Below, one piece after another: positions 22,501 through 33,967 of a stretch of 64,000 nt of DNA (position 1 is the first letter of the stretch; each line of letters begins with the position of its first letter). A program made the translations under genes and the position numbers. Below the pieces are notes generated by a model. That model did no database searches and was not told the origin of the DNA. It was given only the letters and a program-made list of their open reading frames with translations. This stretch comes from Trichostrongylus colubriformis (lineage: Eukaryota > Nematoda > Chromadorea > Rhabditida > Trichostrongylidae): assembly GCA_963978905.1 (NCBI GenBank), contig OZ022257.1:24877274-24941273 (forward strand), in the 5' to 3' direction.

Positions 22501-25500
22501 GGACAGCTAGCTCCGATTCTTCCCGTTCTGGTCTGTTTTTTGCAGCAATTAGAGATATATGTGAGAATGCAAATCCCAGACAACTTGAACAAGAACGGTC
22601 TTTTGTCGCTGCTTCTGAAAGGCCAAGTTGGCAATTCGTGGACTCTGTGCGCCTATACCTACAGGGCTCCACGTGGCCGGCACGCGCATCGGCGCCTGCT
22701 GAGTGATGTTACAGCTACCGCGTCGCGCGACGGTGAACGATGGCCTGCGATGCTACCACTGCACATTAAAGAGTGTAATTTTGTGGTACTTCGCTAGATC
22801 ACTGAGGGAGAGCACATAGTGCTGTGGCAAGCTTTATTGTTTTGACAGGCACAGATAGCTGGGAGAGCTGGTATATTTTGGTAGTGCTAACTTGTCCAAC
22901 CGTAAAGATTCACCCAAGCCCAACAATGTAGAAGTTTTGGCAGAATGCATGTTTTCCATGAAATCTTAAGACTAGTTTGAAGAGATTACACAATGAACAC
23001 TTACCACTGGTTGCAGAAGGACGTATGTAAACAGAGATGCAAGGGTTGGTAGTAGAATCACACACTCGCTGCGTGGAAACACAAAGTAGAAAATTACAGG
23101 CCATCCCAAGGCCAGTGAAGTGACAGTAAGGTAATCCCCATTGAAGCGCACTGTTAGTAGCGCAGGCCATCAACCACCATCTTGTCGCGCGGTGATGCAA
23201 ATCGGGCTAGTTCTCACCGTGACCAGCAAGGCACATTTCACGCGCGGTGACCCATTTCGCGTGGCCGGATGACATAATTGTACAGTTCTAGCGCACTTCC
23301 CTAGAATTCCGATGAAGCCATTTCGGAACGGATGCAAAAATATCGGTAGAACCTAGGTCTACTATTTATGAGTTCTGTCAGTAAATGCATTGGTGAACGA
23401 TTTCAGATCGCAATGCTGATGGGCAACGCTATTTGCAAATTCCTCCAACCGTCTATATACGAAAGTATCATACGGGTGAAGAAGTATCCATATCTGCCCG
23501 ATTTGCCACCTTCACGAATCAGGTGCAGCTTGCTGTAGTAATATTGTGCGGGCATGAATTATGGGATTTTTCAGTGTGCACACGGTCAAAGTTGAACAGG
23601 TAATGGTTTGTGACGTTATCTACATCACGAAGAACATGACGTATAGGGAAATGAAGGAAATGCTTCAAATGGCACCACATCTACGTAGTTTTCCCATTGT
23701 CACTGATCACGGTAAGATCACCTAAGAATGTTGAAAGGAGCATCCATGGAAATTTAAGCTCTTCAATTACTCACGTATTCATGTTATATTTGCTCACTGA
23801 CGGCTGCATTCAACGTTCCACTCATAGTTGGTGTGTTTTTGTATCAGAGAGGAGTAAGCACGGCGTTCGTTGGGCAAAAAAAGGCAGTGCTGCAGCTGAA
23901 GAACGACGTAGCGATATTTTTGTAAACGCTGGTGGGAAAACGGCGAGTAGCACTACTAGATGAACTTTCCGATAGGAGTCGTGAAGTTGATGGTTCGCTC
24001 ACAACCAGAAGATTTGCAGAACTTCCGTCATATGAGTAGCGATGAATTCAATAATTACCTGATTATAGAGAATGTAACTTATGGACTTTGAATGTAGTCT
24101 GAGATGGATAGGTACGAGTGCCGTTGTAACTGAACTGAGATGGATAGGTACGAGTGCCGCTGTGAGTATTAGATGAAGTTGATCGGTTGGTGAACAGGTG
24201 AACTGTCGTGAAATGGACTCCGGGTGTGGACCCTTATGTCACGATTTCGCACCGCGACATGTCGAAGGCAAAAATGCGGACGAGCTGAAGGTGCCATTTT
24301 GTTGGGTCCCGAAGCGATTACATGTCAACTGCGTGTCGCGCCCCTAGCATTACAGGGGAACCTTTCTAAGACCCAACCACCCGACGCGCATAGCTCGCAC
24401 ACACTGCATCGCACGAAATCTTGACATAAGGGCACATACCCAAGGACTCCAGTAAACTTTGGAGATGAAGGAAAAATCAGGCAATCTCATTTTGTAAACC
24501 CGACAATAAGGTAAACGAAAGAAAAGGAAGGTGAAGTGACAAAAGTAAGGAGAGACAACCAAGCCTTGCCGTATCTGCCTGGTGAGTTGCCGTCGCTCAT
24601 TGGGAGTACGGTTCTATTGGCGGTCTTCTAACCTCAGATATCGCCAGCACAAAACAAAGGATTGTTTACTTGACAACAGCCAGGACGAGTGCAGATCACA
24701 ATATCACAGACACTGTCTGGTGGCGGAGCCTAAAGCTGGTTGGGTCGGCGGGGCGCTTTTCACTGTCGATTCTACTCTTCTCCTCTTCGATACGTCGTGC
24801 TGATGTCTTGCGCAATCCGAAATGCATAAGAGTCGTTGAGAAATTGATTCCCTGGTTAATACATATTGATTCATAAGAATTCCCTTCAATCCCATAATAA
24901 AGGAATTCAATTAAGATACAGCTTCCAGAAGTGGCGGCCGACTAGGTGGGACGTTCGAGTGAGTTTTGGTGCTAGATAGGTGAAAAGCAAAGAGGCGAGA
25001 GCCACGTGGTTGGGCACGCAGAATTAGAAGCAAATTAACATTTGGCTCAAAAATTTGAGCATGGTCTGGCCGCTGACTGCTGCTCAGATGTATCGGGAGA
25101 TGTGACGGGGATTCGAACGAATTGCTCTTCTTCCAGTTCTCGTTAATGCTTTGGGGTGAAGTAAATTTCTCGCTTCTTTTCGTGTTTCTGTCTAATTACT
25201 GTATCTAGTAGAGGGATTTCGAGAGAAATGAGAATCATAGAGTTCCGTGGGGTTTCCTTCGACGGTGGCTAAGAATGTCCAAAAATCACTTTTACGAAAC
25301 CAGTGGGTGACTCGAGACAATTATGGTTTAGGTTTTTTCTAGGAGTTTCAGTTTTGATATCTTTGATTTTCCTCGTTTATCATTCCTCATTGTTTTTGAC
25401 TTCATTGCAAATGTTTGCATGTGTCAAGTACCCTTCCTCATCTTTTCTCGTGCCATCTCTTTTTTGTCGCTATTTGCTATTTTGACGCTATTTTAGATAA

Positions 25501-28283
25501 CAAAATTCTGTTGGGATCGGTAGCGAAACGATATCTTACCATGCTTTTGCGACGGCATGTGCTAGTCACTCAACAGGACAGTCGGGCCAGTGCTCGCATG
25601 ACGCCCGCAGACATCTTTAACACAATTCGCAGAACTAGCATGAGGTGAGAGCAGCAAATCTATGGACGAATTGCAAAGATCTCGCGATGCGAGAATTGCA
25701 GAGACCTCGCAGTGTTCAGAACAAGGTTTTGATTCTAAAAGTTTTTCCGAGCTTTCTCCATTTAAAGGCAGCATTAGGGGAAAGTCGGACGAAAAGTAAA
25801 AGAAATAGCGCATATGAAAGTCGAGATGCCGAGTAACAGGATAGTGGAGAAAAAACGGATGGAAATGGCCCAAAACCCGAGAAATAGGACACCCTTTCCA
25901 CTGTTGATTCTTGACGCGGACGACCTGTCCGTCAAGAGGGTAGTAGTCTGATCTAGTTTTCCATTGGCATGTTGCCAAGTAAACACAGGGGAATGTTTGG
26001 AAATACGACATCTATTTTTTGAGTGAGTTTCAAGCTAAAACTGCGAAAGTGCGCCGCAAAACCTCCGATCCTGCCGCATCTCCTTGGCCGCTCCCACCCC
26101 AGTCAGTCGGGAATTACGTCATCGGGAGGCGGGACCGCCGTGTCCAAGAGGCGGAACTGCTGCATGGTTGCGGCGTTTTGCAGGGTTTCTACAGTTTTGA
26201 AGGGCGCTTTTTTCACCGCGATTTCTCCACAGATAGCCTTCTTACCCAGGACTACCATGTGAGTGACTTCTTGTAGGGATTTCTCCATTACCGCATTACC
26301 CCTAATGCTGTCTTTAACTGCATTGTAACAATATGGAAACGACTAGAGATGATCGATCTGCGATTGCAGCATCTACTGCTGACTATCACGGGCTTCGCGC
26401 TATCTAGATGGCACCGTTTTTCCTTTCAAGGTCCTCGATATTACCATAAAGTTCAGGCTGTCGAAGAGGTCACCGTCACGGCGATCGAAAGACGCTGAAA
26501 GCACTCGAAGCGAACCAGAACCACTTGAAGTGGTTACTGATCGTACCTACAGTGGCAACACGTTGCTGTCAATATCGCCACTACACGCTCCGAACAGTGA
26601 GTATAACCTACTGGCTTCCAGGTCGTGAGGAATTGGAAGGCGCGTAAATCATGATTACAGTCCATATGACGGCGCTAGAAATGGCATCTTGACTTACGGA
26701 CCTGAATGCGAAGACAACGGCATCAGAGCACACTTGATAGCTGTCCTTCGAACAGCTGATTTACGGTCTTCCAATTTTTATTACTCTGCACAGTCACGTC
26801 CTTTTTCAGTGTGGTGTGAATTCTAACGCATGAATAAACAGAAACTAATGAAAAGAAATTGCAAACACACAAAAAACATCACGATAAAATGGTGGTTCAC
26901 GCCAAACCGCGCAGTACTTATGCAAATCGGGCTGATTGCAGTAGAAATCGCTCATCTCATCGGATGGCGTCTCTGAGCAGAATAGTAGTGGAATTCAAAG
27001 TAAAAAACTGCCTAAATCAGCTGCTTGGCGGACAACCATCGAGCGTGCTTTTATATCGCCACCTTGGTAGCCTGGTTTGTTGGCCAGACCCTATCTAACA
27101 AAGCGATATGGACTGACTGCACATATGGAAGAAGAATATTCCGCACAAAAAACGATTTCCATTCAGAGTTTACACTTTTCAGCTGTTCCATTGCAAGCTG
27201 TCTTCACAAGGCCTTCTTCAACAGACCTGCTCAAGGCAAGAGTTCAAATAATTTTGCCTAATAAACAGGAAACTACTGGTGAATTCAGGATCGCGATCCA
27301 GAATCGTTACTTGATCGCATCATTGATCTGGATGAAGTAGCTATCGATGCTGCACCATTTCAACTCGTACTTGGATCGTCATTGTACAAGGTTTGCGATG
27401 ATTTTTATTTCCTATGTAGCAACTCTTCTAGTAACAAACTGGACAACAGTGCTTCATAGTGCCAGTGTAAGTGTATTCTTCAACAAAGGGTTGCTATATA
27501 TGCTGTTCCGCTCCACCGCTTACCTTTCTTGTGCATTTTTTTCTGAGCATTGGATCTCTACTACTTCATCGTCGAGCTGAAATTTGAAAAAAAATCACCG
27601 CTGACCTTCATAGCAAGAAAACGAAGTTCACGCGGGCACCATTTTGAAATACGTGACATGACTCACCTGTAGGGTGCATAGATCATTTCGTGACAAGCGC
27701 CAAATATGACAGTCGCACTAAATAGCTCCTGTAGCATGGTCCGGGAGATCCCAGAAAAAGGACCAATCAACGCTTAATGCTCTTCCATCCCGTCTTTTAT
27801 ATTTACCCAACTTTTGCATTACAGGTGCACACACTATTCAGCCTTCTGGGCCTGTCGCACGCATATGTAACAGATTGCGGTCGACTGGTCGGTGTTGTTG
27901 GCCTGAAGGAGGTAGACAGTCTAAAGCAAGCTTGGCAGCTTACTGATTTCGACAAAACATGAGCGGTCCATGGAATAATCATTTCTTTCAGTTACGAGAC
28001 GCATTGGCGAACATTTACGTGCGAGGAGCAGTGGTACCAGAGAGGAAGCTCACCTCCGCAGGCCTTGTTCATATAAGAAAGGTCTAAACTTCATCAGTAT
28101 TATTGTCTTACACAGTTTCTCAGCAAATTGATGTACTGAGAGATTCTCTCAGTTATCCAATTCTTTAAGCAGTCGAACGCTTCAACAGAGAACAACGCTG
28201 CCGTTCTGAATGGTGCTGATGTCGTTGTGAGAGCTGATCAGCAGAAATTCGGTAACAGTCTCACCGTTCCAGAATGCTTGTAA
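10551..28283 (+). CDS. ClC-family voltage-gated chloride channel (nematode CLH type), spliced
   Basis: Dimeric membrane chloride channel with cytosolic CBS domains. Core exons, all phase-consistent: 14477-14596, 16838-16969, 17052-17185, 17246-17408, 18462-18593, 18945-19026, 19104-19205, 20502-20586, 21398-21468, 21927-22011, 22076-22166, 22288-22374, 22433-22530, 23407-23522, 23575-23711, 25497-25644, 26457-26596, 27183-27235, 27289-27390, 27825-27911, 27992-28081, 28173-28283 (TAA). They encode about 787 residues. Seen: helix B ([12 protein letters not shown]), GSGIPEV, GKEGPFVHMG with the gating Glu (split by an intron after GKE), GVFVPSF, and [12 protein letters not shown] with the pore Tyr. 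CBS1 is encoded by 23575-25644 and CBS2 by 27289-28081. The proton-glutamate position reads Ser (YAIESTS), which favours a channel over a Cl/H exchanger. N-terminal exons 10551-10671 and 10844-10903 are inferred: phase 1 joins correctly, giving an acidic start ([10 protein letters not shown]), a basic [12 protein letters not shown] stretch and then QARNVVHF. The total would be about 848 residues, the size of ClC-1/2 relatives. The exact paralogue is not identified. Confidence 0.9.
10844..11214 (+). other. Alternative reading: long second exon ending in TAG
   Basis: If the weak donor GTTGTT at 10904 is not used, the exon from 10844 stays open to a TAG at 11212. With 10551-10671 this makes a separate 163-residue basic protein of unknown function. 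I prefer splicing at 10903 because it gives the correct phase and a ClC-like sequence before helix B, and because similar donors (GTTGGT) are used after 17185 and 22166. The 100 extra open codons remain unexplained. Confidence 0.3.
11675..11807 (+). repeat. 133-bp MITE, copy 2 (TA-flanked)
   Basis: Same length and orientation as the copy at 9484-9616, flanked by TA, ending TGGACTG. Its internal palindromic blocks GGCGTGGCCTACAGAC and GTAGGCCTCGCCCTGCC are conserved. Confidence 0.85.
12405..12790 (-). pseudogene. RTE-type LINE, C-terminal remnant
   Basis: On the minus strand, read downward: [15 protein letters not shown] (about 12705-12660), then [20 protein letters not shown] (about 12605-12545), [20 protein letters not shown] (about 12520-12460) and ATAEEALKK near 12435. 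This order (MR..AC, LRWYGH.L..P.DH, RPR...K.W.D) is the C-terminal signature of RTE-like ORF2, as at 350-720 but from a different lineage. Stops and a frame change show it is dead. Confidence 0.6.
13211..13374 (-). repeat. 164-bp MITE, copy 3 (inverted, TA-flanked)
   Basis: Inverted relative to copies 1 and 2. It begins CAGTCATTTCCCG and ends GAAATGGACTG between TA dinucleotides. It is about 30 bp longer because of extra CTCTCAC-type sequence in the centre. Confidence 0.85.
13845..14110. repeat. Dispersed repeat, copy 1
   Basis: It shares GGTTGGGACA.A.GGATTTT, TTG.GACCCTGTG and AATGCTCTACT.GCTTT.CA blocks, in the same order and orientation, with 17860-18265. The copies are diverged. Family unknown. 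Confidence 0.6.
15661..16398. repeat. 738-bp TA-flanked MITE in a ClC intron
   Basis: Left end CAGGGGGTGCCAAGAAAAAG mirrors the right end CTTTTTTTGGCACCCCCTG, continuing inward with TAATTTTG/CAAAATTA. Both ends abut TA. TA duplication plus a CAGGGGGTGCC-type TIR fits a Tc1/mariner-mobilised non-autonomous element. It lies in the intron 14597-16837. No transposase frame was recognised. Confidence 0.85.
17860..18265. repeat. Dispersed repeat, copy 2, in a ClC intron
   Basis: Diverged relative of 13845-14110, lengthened by about 100 bp that includes the hairpin at 18006-18045. It sits in the intron 17409-18461. Confidence 0.6.
18006..18045. repeat. Perfect 14-bp inverted repeat, 12-nt loop
   Basis: GTATTATGCCACGG (18006-18019) and CCGTGGCATAATAC (18032-18045) are exact complements. 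It is absent from the sister repeat at 13845-14110, so it was gained or lost in one copy. Confidence 0.9.
25766..26313. mobile_element. 548-bp TTAA-flanked MITE (piggyBac-like ends) in a ClC intron
   Basis: Termini AGGCAGCATTAGGGG and CCCCTAATGCTGTCT are near-perfect inverted repeats, each abutting TTAA (25762-25765 and 26314-26317). TTAA is the piggyBac-class target. No transposase frame is recognisable. A related copy, split by a LINE, forms 54234-60181. It occupies most of the intron 25645-26456. Confidence 0.8.
27236..27288 (+). other. GC-AG intron, 53 nt
   Basis: Exon 27183-27235 ends CTCAAG before GCAAGAG, and the next exon starts after TTCAG at 27288. No GT donor near this point keeps the frame. 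The GC donor gives phase 0 and joins a 53-nt linker exon to [11 protein letters not shown], the lead-in to CBS2. AAG/GCAAG is the usual context of rare GC donors. Confidence 0.75.
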
Positions 28284-30604
28284 TGATGAACGCATCATCC
28301 TACTGGCTGATCTGGTGATGTACTACTGTATAGTCGACAACGGTCAGTTCAATGGAGAGTAGCTTTTCGCTTGAATTGCACTTTACTGCAACAGTTCACC
28401 TTCTTATAGTATTACCAGGGTATCAAGAGGTTCTAGAGTCGTTAGAATTCATATTCAAGAAGGTTCAATTCAGTTTGGATCCGTGTCAGATATTCTAGTC
28501 ATTTGTTGTTAATTGTTATGTATATTATTACTTCAATAACTGAGCAGGTATTATTAGAAAAAAAATCATGCAGTACAAAACAGGTCACGCTATTGCCTCT
28601 CAGGTAGCGTATACGGAAAAAAGGGCTCACACTTTTTGGGGCACTGTGAATATTTGAAGGGAGCACATGGGATGATTTGTTCCAATGATGAGTATCAAGG
28701 CAGATCTTCTCCGCAACAATGAAAAAATTAAATGAAATGATCAAGGTCTGGGAGATAAAACTTTTTCTCTTCATGAAATTCTGTGATTGACGTGTTCACC
28801 CATGCGCACTACATCTGACGTATTAATCTGTGATGCGTGGCGGTCGGGTCCTAAAGAGCCCAAAGCGCGCAATGCAAATCATCATTTCCCCTTGGAAATC
28901 CCCTCTCATTCTTATCATTTTTCTCCTCTTTTCATTCCCAGCTGTAGTTTTGCTCTCCCCCGAATTGTCCCTTGTGCCTCTGTGTAGCTAGCTTCAGATT
29001 TCAAATTGTCCTTTTTTTGGTCCATTTATTAGGTTTCATAAGCGTAAATAGAAGACGCAGGATGCCGAACTTCCCTTCTCCATTGAAATATATTGTTTTG
29101 TATATCTCAATGTGATATGTCTATGTTTTGTATGTCTCACCCATTGATTGGAGTTGTGCAATAATTGTTTTGCGTGTGTACCACTTTGATATACAGGTTT
29201 CTTCTTGAGCTTCGGTTGTCCCCCATTGTTTGTTTAAGTATCTTCATGGTGCCTCCGAATACGTTTGTTTCACGAAAATTCGTACTGCTTACGTACTTTA
29301 TGTTTTTAGTTGTCCCTATCGTTCACTGGAATCCCGAACTCATCACAGGTTTTCTTCTAGTCTACCATCAAATACGTGTTGAAAGAGTATGAGGTTTTCA
29401 TGAACATTACGAAATTTTCTTATTGTTATCGTATATTGTTTTATCTCGATCCACTAACGGTAAGGGAGGAAAAAAGCGATGTATTGCTGAAACTATCACA
29501 GTATGGCTTGCAAAAACGTTCATGAATACGCCAATAGGAACTGTGCTATTTCGTTTGCGATTCGGTAGGCATTACTGTGCGAATCGCCATCCCAAGGATT
29601 GGGGATTGGTTGGAAGAAGTGCACGAAATCTCATACGAAAAGAAAGGAGAAAAATGAGACGTAAATGGAAAAGAGCGTAGTGAGAGGAATCGTCCAAAGC
29701 CACACTCATTATCTCGGCACTAGAGCGTTTTACACGGTGAGAAAACGAGGTGGTCCTCATCTGAAGAAGCACCACTTCGTAGAAATCCCAGGAAAAGGCG
29801 AAAAATTGTGCGCTAAAATTCCATAATTCTCATTTCCTCAGAATACCACACTATATACAGTATTTAAATAGGAAAACAAATTAAACTAAAAAATTTCTCC
29901 TATTCAGAAATCAAAGGAGTGGATGAGCAGCATCTCAATTTGAGGCGTTAGAGCGAAGAAGGTTAAAATGAGGATATCGGTGTTAAAACTTCGATACCTT
30001 TAAGCAGCAGTTAAATTATGCTATGCGTAAAAAGATAATAAGTTCATTGACACCCGAAGAGGTAACAGATGTTGCAATCTAGCAGCAGAAAGTAATCAGT
30101 CGTCAACTTTTGCCGCAACGCAGGTGTTTCTGCGATACGTTCTTAGTTCCAATGTCTTTTGTTCATCCTTTGTGATCATTTACACAAAAAGGGGTACACA
30201 GTAATGTGTCCCATTTTGTCGTATGTCTCTGCCACAAACACAACACAAGGAACCACTTTACATGTTTCTAGATATACAGAAAGCGCGATGAGTACAGGCT
30301 CCAATATCACACAAGCGCAAGAAAGCGGGTAGCTGGTGCCGAGCCCAGGCTCGGCGGGTTCACGGAAATATCCTCCCGATTGTCATTTCCACCCTCCGCC
30401 TCATCGATATGCCGTGCTGATATCGGGCGCAATCTGAAATATTTAAGCGTTATCGAGGAGTTGTGCGATGATTCGCCACTTGGTTATTATTGACCCCTTC
30501 AAGAATTTGCCTTGACTCATACACCTCCTCCTTCACCAAGACGTGCGTCCTCGGACGGTAGGGATACAGCTGCTTATTTTCGCCGCAGCCAGAGATGCGA
30601 AAAC
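28284..30604. other. Region downstream of the ClC gene, no gene seen
   Basis: It contains the 3' untranslated region of the channel gene and AT-rich sequence. No canonical AATAAA was found close after the stop. Near 30345-30520 it shares a diverged dispersed repeat with 24735-24900 (GTGCTGAT.TC..GCGCAATC.GAAAT). Confidence 0.5.
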
Positions 30605-30722
30605 TGTTTCAAGTACGCTGAGTTATGGGCTAAAGCTTTAGTATCGAACGGGGCTTGAACCCGCACTCCAGATTTCCGGACATATGCGCTAATCCATTAC
30701 ACTACCGAAGCCCCTCTCAGCT
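30605..30722 (-). repeat. tRNA-derived SINE-like element
   Basis: The minus strand reads GGGGCTTCGGTAGTGTAATG, then GATTAGCGC (box-A-like) and GCGGG-TTCAAGC-CCCGT (a paired T-arm, box B). The segment after the T-arm does not pair with the 5' end, so it is not a functional tRNA. A tail ending CATAACTCAGCGTACTTGAAA follows and is shared with the foldback at 8778-8905. I infer a SINE with a tRNA-like head. Confidence 0.6.
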
Positions 30723-31611
30723 TACATAACTCACAAGGGAAGGACCCCAAGTCGAAGTGGCCATTTGGAATGGGATACATATGTTCCAACGTACTCTCGG
30801 ACGCTGATTTCGAATCTGCATTTTAAATTTGCAGAACGGAGATATGGAGGTTTTTCTGAAAAAAACAATTTTATTACACGGTAGATTTGGAAGCTCATAG
30901 CACGCGAGCCACGCGTTCTCGAGGAAAACCGGTGCGATTTCCGTGTTCAGGGGATCAAATTAGCTCAGAGACATGTTTTTAGTAAATGCGAGAGTTTGAC
31001 CAACTTTCGGAAAAATTCTTGACCTACTGGGTGGCAATCCATTCAACAAAGGAGAAGTCGTTGAGCTTCGCTAAGCAAATGCTGTCAGTTAGCGCTTGTT
31101 ACGTACATTTTTTCACAGGCTTCTGTAATAGATATATCTGAGTTGTCTTTGTCATGGATGATGGTCCTTATGGAAAGTCAGAAAAAGAATATGGTCTGCA
31201 ACATGTCCACCCTCAAATTTCCGAAGTTGAGTCAAAACCTCAATTTGGCTAAAAATTTGTACTTGTATCTAAATCAGAATAGAAGTGTTTCCTGTAGTCA
31301 ATTGTAAAAGTTCAACAAATTGCAAAACCAAGGCTCGCTCAAGGATTCGAATCAGAATCTCCAGCCCATGGCTCGGGACACTTACATTTTCACCAGCCGG
31401 CTGCAGGCTGTGCAATCGTTTGTGGTGTATTTGAGCCGACTTTCGCCGAAAACCGCCTTGTAGCTCTAATCAGGGAATCCTTCTGCAAATTTGGAATGCA
31501 GATTCGAGATTAGCGTCCGAAAATACATCGGACCATATGTACCCCATTTCGAATGGCCACTTCGACCTGAGGTCCTTCACTTGTGAGTTCACTTTACTCA
31601 GTTTGACTACG

Positions 31612-32647
31612 GAATTTATTTACAGTAGCGGTCAAAAATATGTGCGGTTTTGGAAATAACATAATTTTGGCCGACGTTTACAAACCCTTTTTTTAGTAAT
31701 TTGAAGGCAACTGCTACTCCATAAAAAAATTATCTCAGCCGAGTAGGATGCAGTGTGAAAGCGATAAATTATCTATCTGGAAGCCCTCAAGATGGCCAAA
31801 CCTTTCAAAAATTCAATCAGCCATAAAAAGCTTATTACTCAACGAAACGAGCCGTTATGCAAAAAAATAGTGCGGAATGAGGTCAGAACATTATTACCCG
31901 TCCTTTGGAATCCTGACTGCACCAAAGCGCGGTGTTGACCATTTTCAGAGTTTTCAGTTAACTTATTTCTTCCACCTTCACACTTCGCCCTACTCTGCTG
32001 ATATACCTTCTTCCACTGAATGACAGTTGCCTTCAAAACACAAAAAAATTTGAACGAGATATGTAAACGCTGACCAAAGGTATGGTTAAAATCCGGAACC
32101 GCATATATTTTTGACCGCTACTGTATTTATTTATTTACTTTGCTTCCGCAGACGCGCTGCCATGACATAGCTTGCAGATAGTAGTTAATCTGGATATCGT
32201 TCAAAAAAACAATAGTCAGAGTAAAAAGCAATTCAAAGTCAAACTCGGAAAACACAGGCTATAACAGAGCAAAAACAATGAAATAAAATAAATCTCTGAG
32301 AACATGGTAGTAACGGAAGTAGGGTGAAGAGAAGATACGATGAGTTCAGGCTCTGTTCAGATTTGTGGAGAAAATCCTTGCAACTGGAGTGGTAGCGCAG
32401 CAGCTCATCCGGTTACCAAAACGGGCGGGTGACGTCGTGACCGCTCCAACCCGCATATGTAGGAGCCAGAACACGATACTCCCCTGCACCAGTCGGCTAT
32501 GGTGCCCGGTCGCCACAAGTGGGGTCATAGGGGCTTACCGCAACTTCGAGACACGGGTATACCGACCTCCCTCTTGGAAACGGTAAGCTAGGAGAGTATA
32601 ATGCCTCAGCTACACGTATGCGCCCGGAGCGATCATCCAGTTTCTCA
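31612..32647 (-). mobile_element. LINE 3' fragment inserted in the left arm
   Basis: Absent from the right arm, where the flanks GACTACGG and GATGGCTAA are directly joined (near 39702). On the minus strand it ends in a TAAATAAATAAAT-type tail, as do the CR1-like LINEs at 52731 and 59760, so I infer the 5'-truncated 3' end of such a LINE. No protein motif is visible. A box-A-like GTGGTAGCGCAG occurs at about 32391. Its tail is split by the MITE 31623-32123. Confidence 0.6.
31623..32123. mobile_element. 501-bp Tc1/mariner-type MITE inside a LINE tail
   Basis: Ends CAGTAGCGGTCAAAAATATG and its mirror CATATATTTTTGACCGCTACTG, each flanked by TA. It lies within the TTTATTT tail of the enclosing LINE fragment, so it inserted after that LINE. 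Only short frames are present (longest 31839-32036, minus strand), with no transposase similarity. Confidence 0.88.
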
Positions 32648-33960
32648 ACCGTTGGCGATGGCTAAAAACACAAGGACACTGCCTATGTGTTTTCAGCCGT
32701 CCTGCACTAAATAGCTAGCCCTATATGGCATTCAGTCTTAAGGAGTTAAAGTGAGCTCCACAGAATACGTTTTACGAATGAACTAATATTTTGGTGAACA
32801 TCGCGACCATTTCCTCCATATTCTGGCGTGTATACTGCCTTTTCCAATTACTGATTTCGCTTTCGTGGTATGATCCAGTGAAGATCAGCAGCGACTAGCA
32901 CAGGGATATCGCAGACGGCAATAAAATCAGGTGCAGCAAATGTCGCACACTTCCACAAATAGAAGACAAGAATGAACTGAAACATATATTCACAAATAAT
33001 TTTGGCCCTATTCTTCAACACTATACACTGAAGGTTTTCGTCTCTAGCAGATGAGAGTAGATTATGCTGTAAGTCAGCCATCGGTGTAGTCCTGCACATA
33101 TGAGGTATTTTTCTTGTTTTGATGTGAGGAAGAGATGGACAGCTGCAAAAAGCGAAGCACAACCAGAGCAACCAAACCTCCATAAATTCGGAGTATTGAT
33201 CCCATAGTAGTAGTAGGGAAGGATGAAAGCACTGACTTGTACATCGGCTGCTTCCTGCAGGGTATTATAAAGGGCAATGTTCACTCACTGATCGCCAGAA
33301 TACTGACCGAGACGAATTTGCCAACGAGAAAAGTTCATGTTTCTAATTTGTTCTCGACCATTTTTCAAATTATCACCTTAGATACATGACTCAACTTTTC
33401 CACACAAGCGCACCTTCGTTCTCTTATCAAGCGCGTTGCCCCTGAATTTCTTGGGATCTACCATATCCGTGGGCTTTCCACTGCTGAAGTGCTCCTACCA
33501 CAAATGTGAAAGTATTTACTGGAAAAGGCAGTATACACGCCAGGACTAGAGTGATGATCTTGGCGCGATCCTCATTAAAAGAGCATGAACTGCTTACTTA
33601 GTTTTAGCATAGGACGGCAAAAAATATGGAGGCGGTGTTTTTGTGTATCCAGCTGTCCCATAATAAAAATGAATACCTTGAAAGGAGATGAGGCCGATGG
33701 GGTGCGTCTTTTCTCGCGCGAATACTTATCTTAATTCGTCCAAAAATCTCTTTCTCATTATTTCTTCTTCCAAGCTCTTAGTGAGATATACTAGAAAACT
33801 TTCTTATGATCCAAGAAAATGCGTAGCTCATACAAACGTGCCGTAAGGAGCTACAGACGCCACCTACACTACAAAAGTATTTTTACGTCGCCGAGCATGC
33901 ACACGCGCAACTACAGCCTTCGATCACGTCCCATCTAGAATTATTGAAGTAATTTCCTGC

Positions 33961-33967
33961 TTTCAGA
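33961..33967 (+). promoter_or_regulatory. Probable spliced-leader acceptor
   Basis: CTGCTTTCAG ends at 33966, a single A precedes the ATG at 33968. Such spacing is typical of trans-spliced nematode genes. The same acceptor is kept in the inverted copy. Confidence 0.6.

Noticed and set aside
22006..22797. 263-codon open frame on the + strand
   Set aside because: It runs across ClC exons 22076-22530 and their introns; over the first two of these exons it is out of the coding frame. The spliced exons explain the protein similarity.
30605..30722. Functional tRNA gene on the minus strand
   Set aside because: The T-arm pairs, but the acceptor strands do not, and the anticodon arm is not regular.
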